Assembly: GCF_035984545.1 (NCBI RefSeq)
Contig: NZ_JAXCHP010000001.1
Coordinates: forward strand, 4,163,008 to 4,227,007
Direction: 5' to 3'
Length of the DNA stretch: 64,000 bases
DNA from: Cryobacterium sp. GrIS_2_6
GTDB lineage: Bacteria; Actinomycetota; Actinomycetes; Actinomycetales; Microbacteriaceae
Within the stretch, counting starts at the first letter, position 1. Every line of letters starts with the position of its first letter. Of the stretch, positions 27,617 to 36,618 are shown piece after piece. Both the position numbers and the translations under genes were made by a program. The notes under the pieces were generated by a model, which was given only the letters and a program-made list of their open reading frames with translations, was not told the DNA's origin and searched no databases.

Positions 27617-28321
27617 TCAGTTTTCGCGGGTTGTGCGTACGGGGTCGTGTGCGAGGCGGGTGGCAAGCTCGCCGAGGGAGGTGATGGTGTAGTCCGGCGC
27701 CGCGAAATAGTCGGGGTAGCTCTCGGTGGTGCGGTTCAGCCACGCGGTGCGGAGGCCCGCCTGGGCCGCTCCGTGGATGTCCCAGGGGTGCACGGCGACC
27801 AGGAGCATGTCGGCCGGTTGGACCCCACAGACATCAGCGGCATAGTCGTACGCGGCCCGTACCGGCTTCCACGCGGGTGCGTCCTCAACCGTGAGCAGGT
27901 CTTCGAAGTCGTTCCGGAGGCCCGCCCCGGCCAGCAAGGCCTCCGCCACCTGAGCGGACCCGTTGGAGAAGGTAAAGAGGCGCATTTCCATGCTCTTCAG
28001 AGCCCGGATACCCTCCGCGATGTCCGGGTGCACGCTCAATGTGCCGAAGCCGTCCATGATGTGATTCACCGCATCGTCGAGGCTGCGGGACAGGGCGGAG
28101 TCACGGAGGAATCCGCGCAGGATCTCGGAGCCAATGACGGCGAATTTCGCCGAGCCACCGGCGGCGGCGAGGGCGAACCCGTCCCTGAGCAGCGTGGCGA
28201 ACCAGATCCGGGCCAGGTGCGCCGGGGCGCCGACATCCACGAACCGGGCTTTCAGGGGGGACATGTCGGAGAGGGTTTCGTTGACGTCGAAAACGATCAC
28301 CGACGGGGTGATGTATGTCAT
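27617..28321 (-). CDS. Type II haloacid dehalogenase-like hydrolase
   Basis: A 234-aa HAD-superfamily protein. The nucleophile aspartate lies in VIVFDVNETLSDM, motif II in FTFSNGSAQ, the lysine in APAWKPVRAAYDY, and the acidic-loop region in VAVHPWDIHGAAQAGLRTAW, which is characteristic of the type II dehalogenase group. It probably hydrolyses a 2-haloacid or a related small phosphate or halide substrate; sequence alone does not decide. ATG 28321 is the start, and the downstream SDR is likely co-transcribed. Confidence 0.82.
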   Translation of the reverse strand: MTYITPSVIVFDVNETLSDMSPLKARFVDVGAPAHLARIWFATLLRDGFALAAAGGSAKFAVIGSEILRGFLRDSALSRSLDDAVNHIMDGFGTLSVHPDIAEGIRALKSMEMRLFTFSNGSAQVAEALLAGAGLRNDFEDLLTVEDAPAWKPVRAAYDYAADVCGVQPADMLLVAVHPWDIHGAAQAGLRTAWLNRTTESYPDYFAAPDYTITSLGELATRLAHDPVRTTREN

Positions 28322-28461
28322 GGTCGGGTCCTTTTGAGGTTGGCGCAGGTGAGGAGAATCGGGGGCGGAGCCGTCGGGCGAACCAACGGATTCGCTACAT
28401 AGTCTCTCCCTTAAAAACCGTTTGTCGAGCCTCGTATCCCCTCGAGCGCTGCGGACGCAAA

Positions 28462-28526
28462 AAGTGATCGACTTCGGTAGTGTCCTAAGGAAACGGTGGG
28501 GGGTTCGAATCCCTCCAGGGGCACAC
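28462..28526 (+). repeat. tRNA 3'-half-like repeat, copy C
   Basis: This is near-identical to copy B: GTGTCCTAAGGAAACGGT, a GGGGGTTCGAATCCCTC T-arm with intact T-loop, and GGGGCAC. No 5' half (D-arm or anticodon arm) is recognisable upstream, so it is not a functional tRNA. Copies B and C are direct repeats about 7.55 kb apart. Confidence 0.65.
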
Positions 28527-28795
28527 TCTTTCGGGCCGAAACGGGCCTAATCAGCATTTTAGGTCAGTTCAACAGACGATATCCGCCGCTTTCCCGTGTT
28601 TTCATGTGTGTACCGGATAGGGAATGGTTTGAACGCAGTCGGTAGGCCGCACGTCGGAGAATCTCCGCATTGCCGAACGATCCAGCCGCCCGCTGCGATG
28701 ATCAAACCCGCGGGGCCGTGTCAAGATCTCTCTCTGGCCGCCTTGAGGCTCTCGTTGCGGTGTCGTGGAAGTCGAGCCTCCGCAGTGTTCTTCTA
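28527..28795. repeat. Dispersed repeat, copy C (noncoding part)
   Basis: Colinear with copy B over its length: GGGCCGAAACGGGCC, AACAGACGATATCCGCCG (shared with copy A), TGTGTGTACC, GGGAATGGTTTGAACGC, CTCCGCATTGCCG, CCGCCCGCTGCGATGATCAA and GCCGCCTTGAGGCTCTCGTT. It lies between the dehalogenase gene and the polyol operon regulator. Confidence 0.75.
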
Positions 28796-29045
28796 CTATT
28801 GCGGCAGCGCGAGGTTGAGCCATCGCCCTTCGATGACGTATCCGAGTTGCTCGACACATGCGCATGCTGCCGGTGCCGGACCGAGCGCCGCCCGTGCCGA
28901 AAATCCCGATGCCGTCGGCGGCCGGGGCATTGATCGACGCGGCATTGAGGTCAACGGCGAGCCCCCTGAACTCATAAGACGGTTCGACGGACGTGAAGCA
29001 AGTTTCCGCGCGCACCAATTCATCGACAACGATGCACACGGCCAT
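28796..29045 (-). pseudogene. GNAT-type acetyltransferase remnant in repeat copy C
   Basis: This matches the remnant in copy B: ETCFTSVEPSYEFRGLAV and ADGIGIFGTGGAR in one frame, then EQLGYVIEGRWLNLALPQ in another, so a frameshift separates them near 28865. The C-terminal part is better preserved than in copy B. The remnant has no start and no N-terminal domain. Confidence 0.6.
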
Positions 29046-29084
29046 GCGTTCCTGACCGGTGTGATCACTCGCTCATCGCTCCCA

Positions 29085-29951
29085 TCACAGCCGCGTGGCC
29101 GGACCTGAGTCGAGGCGGATGTCACCCTTCGTCGTCTCGACGTAGTGCACGTTCACAGAGAGTTTGTCGAGTTCGGCCCGGTGCTCGGCGGAGAGCGTCG
29201 ACTCAACGAAGATGTCGTCGAAGGCGCTGAGGTCGACCACGTGGTAAAGCCCTCTGGCTTCGAATTTTGTTGAATCCATGAGGAGGACCTTGCGGTCGCC
29301 CATGCCGATAACGGCCTTCTTGGTCAGGGCGGCTTCTGCGTCGGGGTGGAACAGTGCGTCATTTTTCAGCGATGTGGTGGAGACGAAGACGACGTCGGCC
29401 GAGACCCGTTTGGTCTGTTCCACGACCACGCCGCCGAGGAAGGAGTCGGTTTCCGGGTAATACTGGCCGCCGAGGCCGACAAGGGTGATTTCGGGATGGA
29501 GCCTGGTGATGCTGTGCATAAGCCCCAGCGAGTGTGTGATGACGGCCGATGGGCGGTGGGCGTCGATCTGGTCGAACATCGCCGCGACGGTGGTGGAATC
29601 GTCGAAACCGACGATATCGCCGTCGTGGATGAGGACTGATGCCTCTCGGGCTAGAGCTCGTTTCTCCGCAACCTTTGTGCGGCGGCGTACGTGAACGTCC
29701 AGCTCTGAGAAGGCTTGGGGGAGGGTTCGGGCGCCGCCCCGCACGCGTTCGATGAGCCCTTCCCTGGACAGGACTTCAAGGTCTCGATGAATTGTCATCG
29801 AGCTCACTCCGAAAGCCCCGGCAAGGTCCTCGATCTTGGCCATATCGTGCGAATCGATGTAACGAATGAGTTCGCCGCGCCGTGCGGGCGCAGTCAGCCC
29901 GTCTCGAGATGCCGCGGTGGCATCGATGCCGGCGACCTTTTCAGTGTCCAT
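29085..29951 (-). CDS. DeoR-family regulator of the polyol operon
   Basis: A 288-aa DeoR/GlpR-type repressor. The N-terminal HTH reads IEDLAGAFGVSSMTIHRDLE with LSREGLIERVRGGA, the DeoR signature. The sugar-phosphate-binding domain has DGDIVGFDDSTTVAAM, a KKAVIGMGDRKVLLMDSTKF block and a C-terminal FDDIFVEST. It is divergent from the permease-dehydrogenase-kinase operon with a 125-bp spacer that holds a direct repeat. By family rule the inducer should be a phosphorylated sugar such as xylulose 5-phosphate (inference). Confidence 0.9.
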   Translation of the reverse strand: MDTEKVAGIDATAASRDGLTAPARRGELIRYIDSHDMAKIEDLAGAFGVSSMTIHRDLEVLSREGLIERVRGGARTLPQAFSELDVHVRRRTKVAEKRALAREASVLIHDGDIVGFDDSTTVAAMFDQIDAHRPSAVITHSLGLMHSITRLHPEITLVGLGGQYYPETDSFLGGVVVEQTKRVSADVVFVSTTSLKNDALFHPDAEAALTKKAVIGMGDRKVLLMDSTKFEARGLYHVVDLSAFDDIFVESTLSAEHRAELDKLSVNVHYVETTKGDIRLDSGPATRL

Positions 29952-30001
29952 GTTGTCAATAATAGGTCAAATGTCAGATTGACGATGTCTTTTCACACGA
30001 A

Positions 30002-30030
30002 TGTGTTAGATCTGTGGCTTTGTGTGTTAG
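30002..30030. promoter_or_regulatory. Candidate DeoR operator: two TGTGTTAG direct repeats
   Basis: TGTGTTAG at 30002-30009 recurs exactly at 30023-30030, a 21-bp centre-to-centre spacing or two helical turns, 47 bp before the permease start. DeoR-family repressors often bind such repeats. A TTGTCAATAATAGGTCAA stretch nearer the regulator could be a second element. Confidence 0.45.
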
Positions 30031-30076
30031 TTTTGGGGCGTTCACAAACTGATTGACCTTCGTAAGGACGCGAATA

Positions 30077-31453
30077 ATGGCATCTCAGGCAGTGCATCCA
30101 CAGGCCATTAGGCCTCAGCAGCCCTCTCCGGAGGGGCTTATCGACCGGCTCGGACTACCCCGCCCCCTCATCTGGGGATTTGTTGGATTAGCACTCTTCA
30201 TGATCGGCGATGGTGTTGAAACTAACATCTTGTCGCCGTTCCTCAACCAGGATCACGGGTTCTCGATTCCCATGGTCGGCAGCCTCGTCACCGTGTACGG
30301 GGTCGCTGTCGCCATCGCGGCCTTCTTTTCCGCCGCTCTCTCCGACCTCTGGGGTCCGCGCCGGGTCATGATGATCGGCGCCGGCGTTTGGTTGTTCTTC
30401 GGACTCGCTTTCCTGGTCCTGGCACTGACGTCCAGCAACGTGGTACTCATATTTATCACGTACGGCATGCGGGGCTTCGGTTATCCGTTCTTCGCCTACG
30501 GGTTCCTGGTTTGGATTACCGCAACGTCGCCCGCCAAACACATGGCCAGCTCCATTGGCTGGTTCTACGTCGCTTTCACTTCTGGACTACCCACACTGGG
30601 TGCCCTCGTCGCGACGACGACCCTCGACATCTTCCACCTCTCGATGTACCAGACCCTGTGGGTCTCGCTGGTGCTGGTCATGCTGGGTGCCATCGTCTCG
30701 CTGGTCGGGGTGAAGGAGAAGATCGGTCGGGCGCCCTTGGTCGACAACCCAGACCAGGTGTTCACGGTACTGACCTATGGACTCAAACTGCTCGCGACCA
30801 AGCCCAAGGTGCTGCTGGTCATGCTCACCCGCATGATCAACTCGATCCCGACCTACGGAATGGCGATCTTCTTCCCCGCACTTTTCGTCGACCGGTTCCA
30901 CTGGTCCATCGGGCAGTTCCTGATCCTGACGACCGTCATCTACGCCGTCAACATCCCGTTCAACCTGTTCTTCGGCGCGCTGGGTGATCGGGTCGGCTGG
31001 AGCCGCACGGTGGTTTGGTACGGAGCCGTTCTGTGTGCTGTTTCCATGCTGGGCCTCTACTTCGTGCCCGACTACGCAATCAGCCAGGGCTGGCCGTTCG
31101 CCTACGGCCTGACCCTCCTCGTCGGAGCTGTTTTCGGCATCGGCCTGGCCGGTTTCGTGCCGCTCTCGGCCATCGCCGTTTCCCTTGCTCCCAAGCAGCC
31201 CGGCGCCGCGATGAGCTCATACAACCTGGGCATCGGCGCGGCCGTGTTCGCGGGACCGCTGCTCGTCGCCTTGCTCTACAGCAGCCTCGGCGCGATGGGC
31301 CTCGTCATCCTGTTCTCGCTGCTCTACCTCGTCGCCGCCATCATGGCCGCCGTTCTCCGCGGGACTCAGCCCGGCTTCCATGGCGTTGCCGCCCGCGACA
31401 CGAGCGACGACGACTGTCGAAGTGAGGCGGAACCCATCTTGATCGCCGGCTGA
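30077..31453 (+). CDS. MFS polyol permease
   Basis: A 458-aa 12-helix MFS protein resembling the polyol permeases RbtT/DalT/CsbX: GFVGLALFMIGDGVETNILS near the N-terminus and ALSDLWGPRRVMMIGAGVW at loop 2-3. ATG 30077 is preceded by AAGGA; an in-frame codon at 30053 would add eight residues without a ribosome site. As first gene of the operon with a polyol dehydrogenase and a xylulokinase, D-arabitol is the best substrate guess, with ribitol or mannitol as alternatives. Confidence 0.85.
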   Translation: MASQAVHPQAIRPQQPSPEGLIDRLGLPRPLIWGFVGLALFMIGDGVETNILSPFLNQDHGFSIPMVGSLVTVYGVAVAIAAFFSAALSDLWGPRRVMMIGAGVWLFFGLAFLVLALTSSNVVLIFITYGMRGFGYPFFAYGFLVWITATSPAKHMASSIGWFYVAFTSGLPTLGALVATTTLDIFHLSMYQTLWVSLVLVMLGAIVSLVGVKEKIGRAPLVDNPDQVFTVLTYGLKLLATKPKVLLVMLTRMINSIPTYGMAIFFPALFVDRFHWSIGQFLILTTVIYAVNIPFNLFFGALGDRVGWSRTVVWYGAVLCAVSMLGLYFVPDYAISQGWPFAYGLTLLVGAVFGIGLAGFVPLSAIAVSLAPKQPGAAMSSYNLGIGAAVFAGPLLVALLYSSLGAMGLVILFSLLYLVAAIMAAVLRGTQPGFHGVAARDTSDDDCRSEAEPILIAG

Positions 31454-31513
31454 CACGCGACCCGCAATCTCATACGCCTCTTCAATTTTCCGCGAACCAC
31501 GTAAGGAAAGAAA

Positions 31514-33037
31514 ATGACCAAGCTACGTAATGCAAACCTGGACACACTGAGCAGCACCGTCACGGTGCCGAGCTACGATCGCACCGGACTCACCGCCGGA
31601 ATCATGCACTTCGGCGTCGGCGGCTTCCACCGCGCCCATCAGGCGCTCGTGATCGACGACCTGTTGAGCCAGGGCCTCGCCAGGGACTGGGCGATCTGCG
31701 GGATCGGCGTCCTCCCGTCCGACGCCCACATGCGCGACGTGATGAAAGCCCAGGACGGCCTCTACACGCTCGTCGAGAAGCACTCGGACGGACACCTCGA
31801 GGGCCGCGTCATCGGCTCGATCATCGACTACATGTTCGCGCCCGACGACGTCGAAGCCGTCATTGAACGGATGGCCAGCCCGACGGTACGCATCGTCTCA
31901 CTCACCGTGACAGAGGGCGGCTACAACATCCACCCGGTCACCGGGGCCTTCGACCTCACCAACCCGCAGATCCAGGCCGACCTCATCCCTGACAGCGCCC
32001 CGTGCACGTTCTTCGGCATCACGATCGAAGCACTCCGCCGCCGCCGGGACCGCGGCATCACGCCCTTCACCATCATGTCCTGCGACAACTTGCAGAACAA
32101 CGGCGAGGTCGCCCACCGCACCTTCATCGCATTCGCCACGGCCAAGGACGCCGAACTGGCCGCCTGGATCGAAGCATCCGTCAGCTTCCCCAATTGCATG
32201 GTCGACCGGATCACCCCGGTGACGACCGACGCCGACCGTGCACTCGTCGCCAGCACCTTCGGGGCCGAGGACCAGTGGCCGGTCGTCTGCGAACCGTTCT
32301 TCCAGTGGGTACTGCAGGATTCCTTCACAGACGGACGCCCGCCCTATGAGGAAAGCCGCACCCAGCTCGTCAGCGACGTCGAGCCCTACGAGCTGATGAA
32401 ACTGCGCCTACTGAATGCGAGCCACCAGGGCCTGTGCTACTTCGCGCATCTGATGGGCTACCGGCTCGTGCACGAGGCTGCCGGCGACCCGTTGATCGCC
32501 GAGTTCCTGCGGGCCTACATGGATCGCGAAGGAACACCGACCTTGAAGCCGGTTCCCGGGATCAACCTCGAGGACTACAAGACCGAACTCATCGAACGCT
32601 TCTCCAACCCGGGCGTGAAAGACACCATCGCCCGTCTTTGCAACGAGTCGTCCGACCGGATCCCGAAGTGGCTTCTCCCGGTCGTCACTGACGAACTCGC
32701 CGTCGGCGGCCACGTCGAACTGTCGGCCGCCATCGTGGCCAGCTGGGCGCGCTACGCCGAGGGCATCGACGAAGAGGGCGAGCCGATCGATGTCTGCGAC
32801 CGGATCAAGGAACGGGTGATGGCCAGTGCCGCCGGGTATCCGACCGACCCGCACTCCTTCCTCCGGGACCGCGACCTCTTCGGAGACCTCATCGAAAACG
32901 TCATCTTCGTGACGGAGTACGACCGTGCCTTGGAGCTCCTGCACCGACTCGGTGCCCGCCACACCCTCGCCATCCTGCTCGGCCACGAGACCGATCCGGC
33001 CGCGGCACCCGTCGCAGAAACCCTCGGTGCCCGATGA
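31514..33037 (+). CDS. Mannitol dehydrogenase-family polyol 2-dehydrogenase (probable D-arabitol dehydrogenase)
   Basis: A long-chain, zinc-independent polyol dehydrogenase of 507 aa that oxidises a polyol with NAD. The N-terminal dinucleotide domain begins [19 protein letters not shown], and the catalytic K-x4-N-x2-H element is seen in [24 protein letters not shown] precedes ATG 31514. D-arabitol would give D-xylulose, the substrate of the next gene, while mannitol would give fructose and need no xylulokinase; the operon therefore argues for arabitol. The stop overlaps the xylulokinase ATG. Confidence 0.88.
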   Translation: MTKLRNANLDTLSSTVTVPSYDRTGLTAGIMHFGVGGFHRAHQALVIDDLLSQGLARDWAICGIGVLPSDAHMRDVMKAQDGLYTLVEKHSDGHLEGRVIGSIIDYMFAPDDVEAVIERMASPTVRIVSLTVTEGGYNIHPVTGAFDLTNPQIQADLIPDSAPCTFFGITIEALRRRRDRGITPFTIMSCDNLQNNGEVAHRTFIAFATAKDAELAAWIEASVSFPNCMVDRITPVTTDADRALVASTFGAEDQWPVVCEPFFQWVLQDSFTDGRPPYEESRTQLVSDVEPYELMKLRLLNASHQGLCYFAHLMGYRLVHEAAGDPLIAEFLRAYMDREGTPTLKPVPGINLEDYKTELIERFSNPGVKDTIARLCNESSDRIPKWLLPVVTDELAVGGHVELSAAIVASWARYAEGIDEEGEPIDVCDRIKERVMASAAGYPTDPHSFLRDRDLFGDLIENVIFVTEYDRALELLHRLGARHTLAILLGHETDPAAAPVAETLGAR

Positions 33038-34470
33038 CGCTGGTCGCCGGGGTAGACTCCTCCACCCAAGCCTGCAAAATCGTCATCCGGGACGCCGAAA
33101 CCGGAGCCCTCGTCCGCACCGGGCGTGCGTCTCACCCCAACGGAACCGAGGTCAACCCCGACCACTGGTGGCACGCCCTCCAGGTCGCGATCACGGATGC
33201 AGGCGGCCTGGCCGATGTCGCGGCGATCGCTGTCGGCGGCCAGCAACACGGAATGGTCACCCTCGACTCCGACGGCACCGTCGTTCGAGACGCGCTCCTC
33301 TGGAACGACACCCGATCTGCCCCAGCGGCTCTCGACCTGATCCGCGAACTCGGCGCCGGCGACCTTGTCGCGGGTGCCGCAGCCTGGGCGGAAGCCATCG
33401 GTTCGGTGCCCGTCGCGTCGCTGACTGTCACCAAGCTCCGCTGGCTTCGCGACGCGGAACCAGTGAACGCTGCGAGGGTGGCTGCGGTGGCCCTTCCCCA
33501 CGATTGGCTCACCTGGCGCCTTGCCGGACACGGCCCTGGAACGGGAGCGGCTGGACTCGCACGTTTGACCACCGACCGTTCGGACGCTTCCGGCACCGGA
33601 TACTGGTCGCCAATCAGCAACGACTATCGGCTCGACCTCCTTGAACAAGGCCTCGGGCACGGCGCGATCCTCCCGCGCGTCATTCCGGCGGGAGCCCAGG
33701 CCGGAAAGACTCCGGAAGGCATTGTGCTCGGCGCTGGAGCGGGTGACAACGCGGCCGCGGCCCTGGGCCTCGGCATGGTCGAAGGTGACGTCGCGATCTC
33801 GATCGGAACCTCGGGGGTCGTGTCGGCAATTTCCGCGACACCAACCGCAGACACCAGCGGCATGGTGACCGGCTTTGCGGATGCGACCGGCGCATTCCTC
33901 CCGCTGGCCTGCACGTTGAACGCCGCCCAGGTCCTCGACGCGGCCGCCCGTATGCTCGGAGTCGACCACGCGGGACTCAGCGCGCTCGCACTGGCCGCAC
34001 CCGCTGGAGCCGACGGGCTCGTTCTGGTCCCGTACCTCGAAGGCGAGCGCACACCCAACCGACCGAACGCGACCGGCGCCCTGCATGGACTGCGCGCCGT
34101 CAACACAACACCGGCACACTTCGCCAGGGCCGCCGTCGAAGGAATGCTCTGCGCCATGGCCGACGGACTAGACGCACTGCGCGAACAAGGCGTACCCATC
34201 CGCCGTGTCTTTTTGATCGGGGGCGGCGCCCAATCCGAAGCCGTGCGCCGCATCGCGCCGGCCGTTCTCGGCATTACCGTGACCGTGCCCACCCAGGGTG
34301 AATACGTTGCCGACGGCGCGGCACGACAAGCCGCCTGGGCGCTGCTCGGCACTCTGCGACCGCCAGCTTGGGAACTGTCGGAGGGTGAAACCTATCGATC
34401 CGCGTCAACGCCCCAAGTACGGGCACAGTACGCGGCCGTTCGCGAGCTCACGGCGGTGCGACCCGCGTAA
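33034..34470 (+). CDS. xylB: Xylulokinase
   Basis: FGGY-family carbohydrate kinase of 478 aa producing D-xylulose 5-phosphate. [13 protein letters not shown] is the N-terminal phosphate loop, [13 protein letters not shown] and [10 protein letters not shown] are xylulokinase-type substrate-binding blocks, and [10 protein letters not shown] and [15 protein letters not shown] are the adenosine-side motifs. ATG 33034 overlaps the dehydrogenase stop, and a strong hairpin at 34492 closes the operon. It completes polyol uptake, oxidation and phosphorylation into the pentose phosphate pathway. Confidence 0.92.
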   Translation: MTLVAGVDSSTQACKIVIRDAETGALVRTGRASHPNGTEVNPDHWWHALQVAITDAGGLADVAAIAVGGQQHGMVTLDSDGTVVRDALLWNDTRSAPAALDLIRELGAGDLVAGAAAWAEAIGSVPVASLTVTKLRWLRDAEPVNAARVAAVALPHDWLTWRLAGHGPGTGAAGLARLTTDRSDASGTGYWSPISNDYRLDLLEQGLGHGAILPRVIPAGAQAGKTPEGIVLGAGAGDNAAAALGLGMVEGDVAISIGTSGVVSAISATPTADTSGMVTGFADATGAFLPLACTLNAAQVLDAAARMLGVDHAGLSALALAAPAGADGLVLVPYLEGERTPNRPNATGALHGLRAVNTTPAHFARAAVEGMLCAMADGLDALREQGVPIRRVFLIGGGAQSEAVRRIAPAVLGITVTVPTQGEYVADGAARQAAWALLGTLRPPAWELSEGETYRSASTPQVRAQYAAVRELTAVRPA

Positions 34471-34491
34471 TTTTCGGCGGTACCAGAAATG

Positions 34492-34537
34492 TTCGGCCCG
34501 GGCTCGACGTCTCGTCAGAGACCGATCCCGGGCCGAA
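34492..34537 (+). terminator. Terminator hairpin of the polyol operon
   Basis: TTCGGCCCGGG (34492-34502) and CCCGGGCCGAA (34527-34537) form a perfect 11-bp stem 21 bp after the xylB stop. No long T run follows, as is common in actinobacterial terminators. Confidence 0.75.
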
Positions 34538-34590
34538 TGATTTGACGATGCCTGCCCATGGTGTCTACATCCATTGGTACAACAAGTTCG

Positions 34591-34767
34591 ACGATGAGCA
34601 CCCACTACGGCCTCGCGGCCGGCAAAGCCGCCGAGAGGTCCGCGACCCTAGCTCGAGCCCGGGCTCGAAACCCTGAACGCTTCAGCACCAGCCTTGACCC
34701 CAAGTTCCTCGCCAGCCCCGACGCAGCAGCGCGGGTGGACACTCCTCGGCGGGTGAAGGCACGGTAG
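34591..34767 (+). pseudogene. Transposase C-terminal remnant
   Basis: THYGLAAGKAAERSATLARA and NPERFSTSLDPKFLASPDAA resemble the conserved tail of IS3-type transposases (motifs of the kind HYG...NPERF...LP). Only about 58 codons remain, with no DDE domain. It marks an old insertion between the polyol and nitrogen-oxide modules. The family call is tentative. Confidence 0.45.
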
Positions 34768-35100
34768 GTGGTCATCACGGTTTGCCCTGCTCGCGCAGAT
34801 ACGCACCGCCCCCGTTCCGAGTCATCGCGTCCTCATACGCGGCCAAATGATCAAGCTTCTGCACGGGCGTGAACGACCGCGTGGCTGTCGGACCACCCGC
34901 ACGCGGGCTGGGACTGCTGTTCTTTACTCATCGCACTATCGTCGCGCACGACGATCGAAGACGGGCTGGACATGATCGAAACTTCCTGATTCTCGGCTTA
35001 CGTCACACAGCGGACTTGCTCTGAGCTACTGGTCTCAACTCACCCTGACACGTAGGGGTCGCGTGGAACGATTCGAGCGCACAACCGCCGATATCGATGT
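34768..35100. other. Noncoding stretch
   Basis: No convincing gene or structured RNA is seen. Open frames on either strand are short and have no ribosome site. Confidence 0.5.
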
Positions 35101-35145
35101 TGTCGAATAAAACGGACAGACATGCACTAAAATTAAGATCATCAC
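35101..35145 (+). promoter_or_regulatory. Candidate promoter with TGTC-N10-GACA inverted repeat
   Basis: TGTC (35101-35104) and GACA (35115-35118) flank an A-rich spacer; TAAAAT at about 35128-35133 could be a -10 box. The element lies upstream of the 38-codon frame and the nitrite reductase genes. The regulator is not identified. Confidence 0.35.
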
Positions 35146-35171
35146 CAGAATCCCACCTGTAGGAGAGCCTC

Positions 35172-35288
35172 ATGACCGTCGAACCGGTCACCCTGACCAC
35201 CACCACGCCTAGAGCTCCACAACTCCGCGGAACAGGCACAGCCTGCACCCGATCGCCGGTCACGGGCGTGAATCGGCCGCTCGCATAG
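35172..35288 (+). CDS. Small open frame of 38 codons upstream of the nitrite reductase genes
   Basis: ATG 35172 is preceded by a near-ideal ribosome site (TAGGAGAGCCTC). The peptide MTVEPVTLTTTTPRAPQLRG... is hydrophilic, Thr/Pro-rich, has one cysteine and no membrane segment. It could be a leader peptide, a small protein or the remnant of a longer gene. I do not recognise it. Confidence 0.35.
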   Translation: MTVEPVTLTTTTPRAPQLRGTGTACTRSPVTGVNRPLA

Positions 35289-35433
35289 CGTCGCCCAGAA
35301 GACACCAGGTCATTGCATGCCGAACCTGGTCGGAGGACCTCACTGCTTAAGCACATGCGGTCTCGACATTGCGCAGCGCAGGGTCGAACCAATCGGATTA
35401 ATTGATGAGCGGCCACGCTCGAGGAGTGTCACG

Positions 35434-36618
35434 ATGTCGCCCGAGTCCCACTACCTGCCGGCGCGGACCAGCCGGCGAAGCGGCGGCCGCCTCGTACTTC
35501 TCCTCCTCAGTGGCTTTGCCCTGCTTGCGGGACTCGACGGGGCACTCCTTCTGCTTGGCCTGCCGGCACCGGTGATCGCAGCCCGCCTCGCCGACGTACA
35601 CGGCCCGCTCATGGTCTTCGGCTTTGTCGGAACGGTCGTTGTTCTCGAACGCGCGGTCGCCATCCGTCGGACTTGGGCGTTCCTGTCTCCCGGTCTCCTC
35701 GGCGCCGGCGGAATTGCGCTTATGTCGCCGATTCCGCTCTTTGTCGGCCAGATCGCCCTCGTGGCCGGATCGATCGTGCTGCTCGCGATTTATCGGTCGA
35801 TCTGGGCGCGGCAGCCCTCGACTTCCAGTGCCGTTCAGGCCCTCGGGGCGTTGCTCGGCCTCGCCGCGACAATTCTTTGGTGGGGGCGTGTCCCGGTCCC
35901 TCACCTCATCCCGGCGATGACGCTCTTCCTTGTCCTGACTATCGCAGGGGAACGCCTCGAACTCGCCCGGATCTCACCAACCGTCGACGAGCGGGCCGAA
36001 CGGTGGCTGCTCGCGGCGGCCCTGGCCCTGGCATCCGGCGTCGTGCTGGCACTGCTCTGGCCTGTCCTTGGATACCCCGTGCTTGGCCTCGCGCTGCTCG
36101 GTCTCGTCTCGTGGCTCCTGCGATATGACGTGGCGACGCGGCTTGTCAGGTCGAAGGGACTGCCGCGTTACATGGCCCTGTGCCTGCTCGCCGGCTACGG
36201 CTGGCTGGGTGTCGTCGGCCTAGTCTGGATCCTGTTGGGACCCGGATACGTCGGCCCGGCCTATGACGCCGTGGTGCACTCCGTCTTCCTCGGCTTCGTG
36301 ATCTCCATGATCATGGCGCATGCCCCGACGATCCCGCCTGCCGTGCTGCGCCGGCCGCTGCCCTATCGTCCTTTGATGTACGGGCCGGTTGTCCTCCTGC
36401 ACGCTTCACTGCTCGTTCGTGTCGTCGGCGGAGACGCCAGAGGGTTAGATGTTCTGGTGCAGTGGGGCGGCCTCGCGAATATCGTCGCCGTACTGCTCTT
36501 CGCGGGGGTCTCCGTCGTCTCCGTGCTCGTGGGCGCGCCTCCGAAACCCGCCAGGCGTCCGTCGAGCACGGCCTCGCCGCGCGGCCGTGCCACGATCTCA
36601 CTGGGAACGCGCCGATGA
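35434..36618 (+). CDS. Polytopic membrane protein of the nitrite reductase operon
   Basis: A 394-aa protein with about ten to twelve membrane helices. ATG 35434 follows GAGGAG by about ten bases; the frame is open from 35317 but that part has no ribosome site. The C-terminal half (DAVVHSVFLGFVISMIMAHA) is reminiscent of haem-copper NnrS-like membrane proteins, with histidines at helix ends that could bind haem or copper. Its stop overlaps the ATG of the nitrite reductase gene, so the two products are translationally coupled. A role in copper supply to, electron transfer to, or NO handling beside NirK is inferred. Confidence 0.7.
   Translation: MSPESHYLPARTSRRSGGRLVLLLLSGFALLAGLDGALLLLGLPAPVIAARLADVHGPLMVFGFVGTVVVLERAVAIRRTWAFLSPGLLGAGGIALMSPIPLFVGQIALVAGSIVLLAIYRSIWARQPSTSSAVQALGALLGLAATILWWGRVPVPHLIPAMTLFLVLTIAGERLELARISPTVDERAERWLLAAALALASGVVLALLWPVLGYPVLGLALLGLVSWLLRYDVATRLVRSKGLPRYMALCLLAGYGWLGVVGLVWILLGPGYVGPAYDAVVHSVFLGFVISMIMAHAPTIPPAVLRRPLPYRPLMYGPVVLLHASLLVRVVGGDARGLDVLVQWGGLANIVAVLLFAGVSVVSVLVGAPPKPARRPSSTASPRGRATISLGTRR

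Noticed and set aside
29085..29951. Regulator considered as part of repeat copy C
   Set aside because: Similarity to copy B ends before 29080, and the DeoR gene is intact and paired with the polyol operon.
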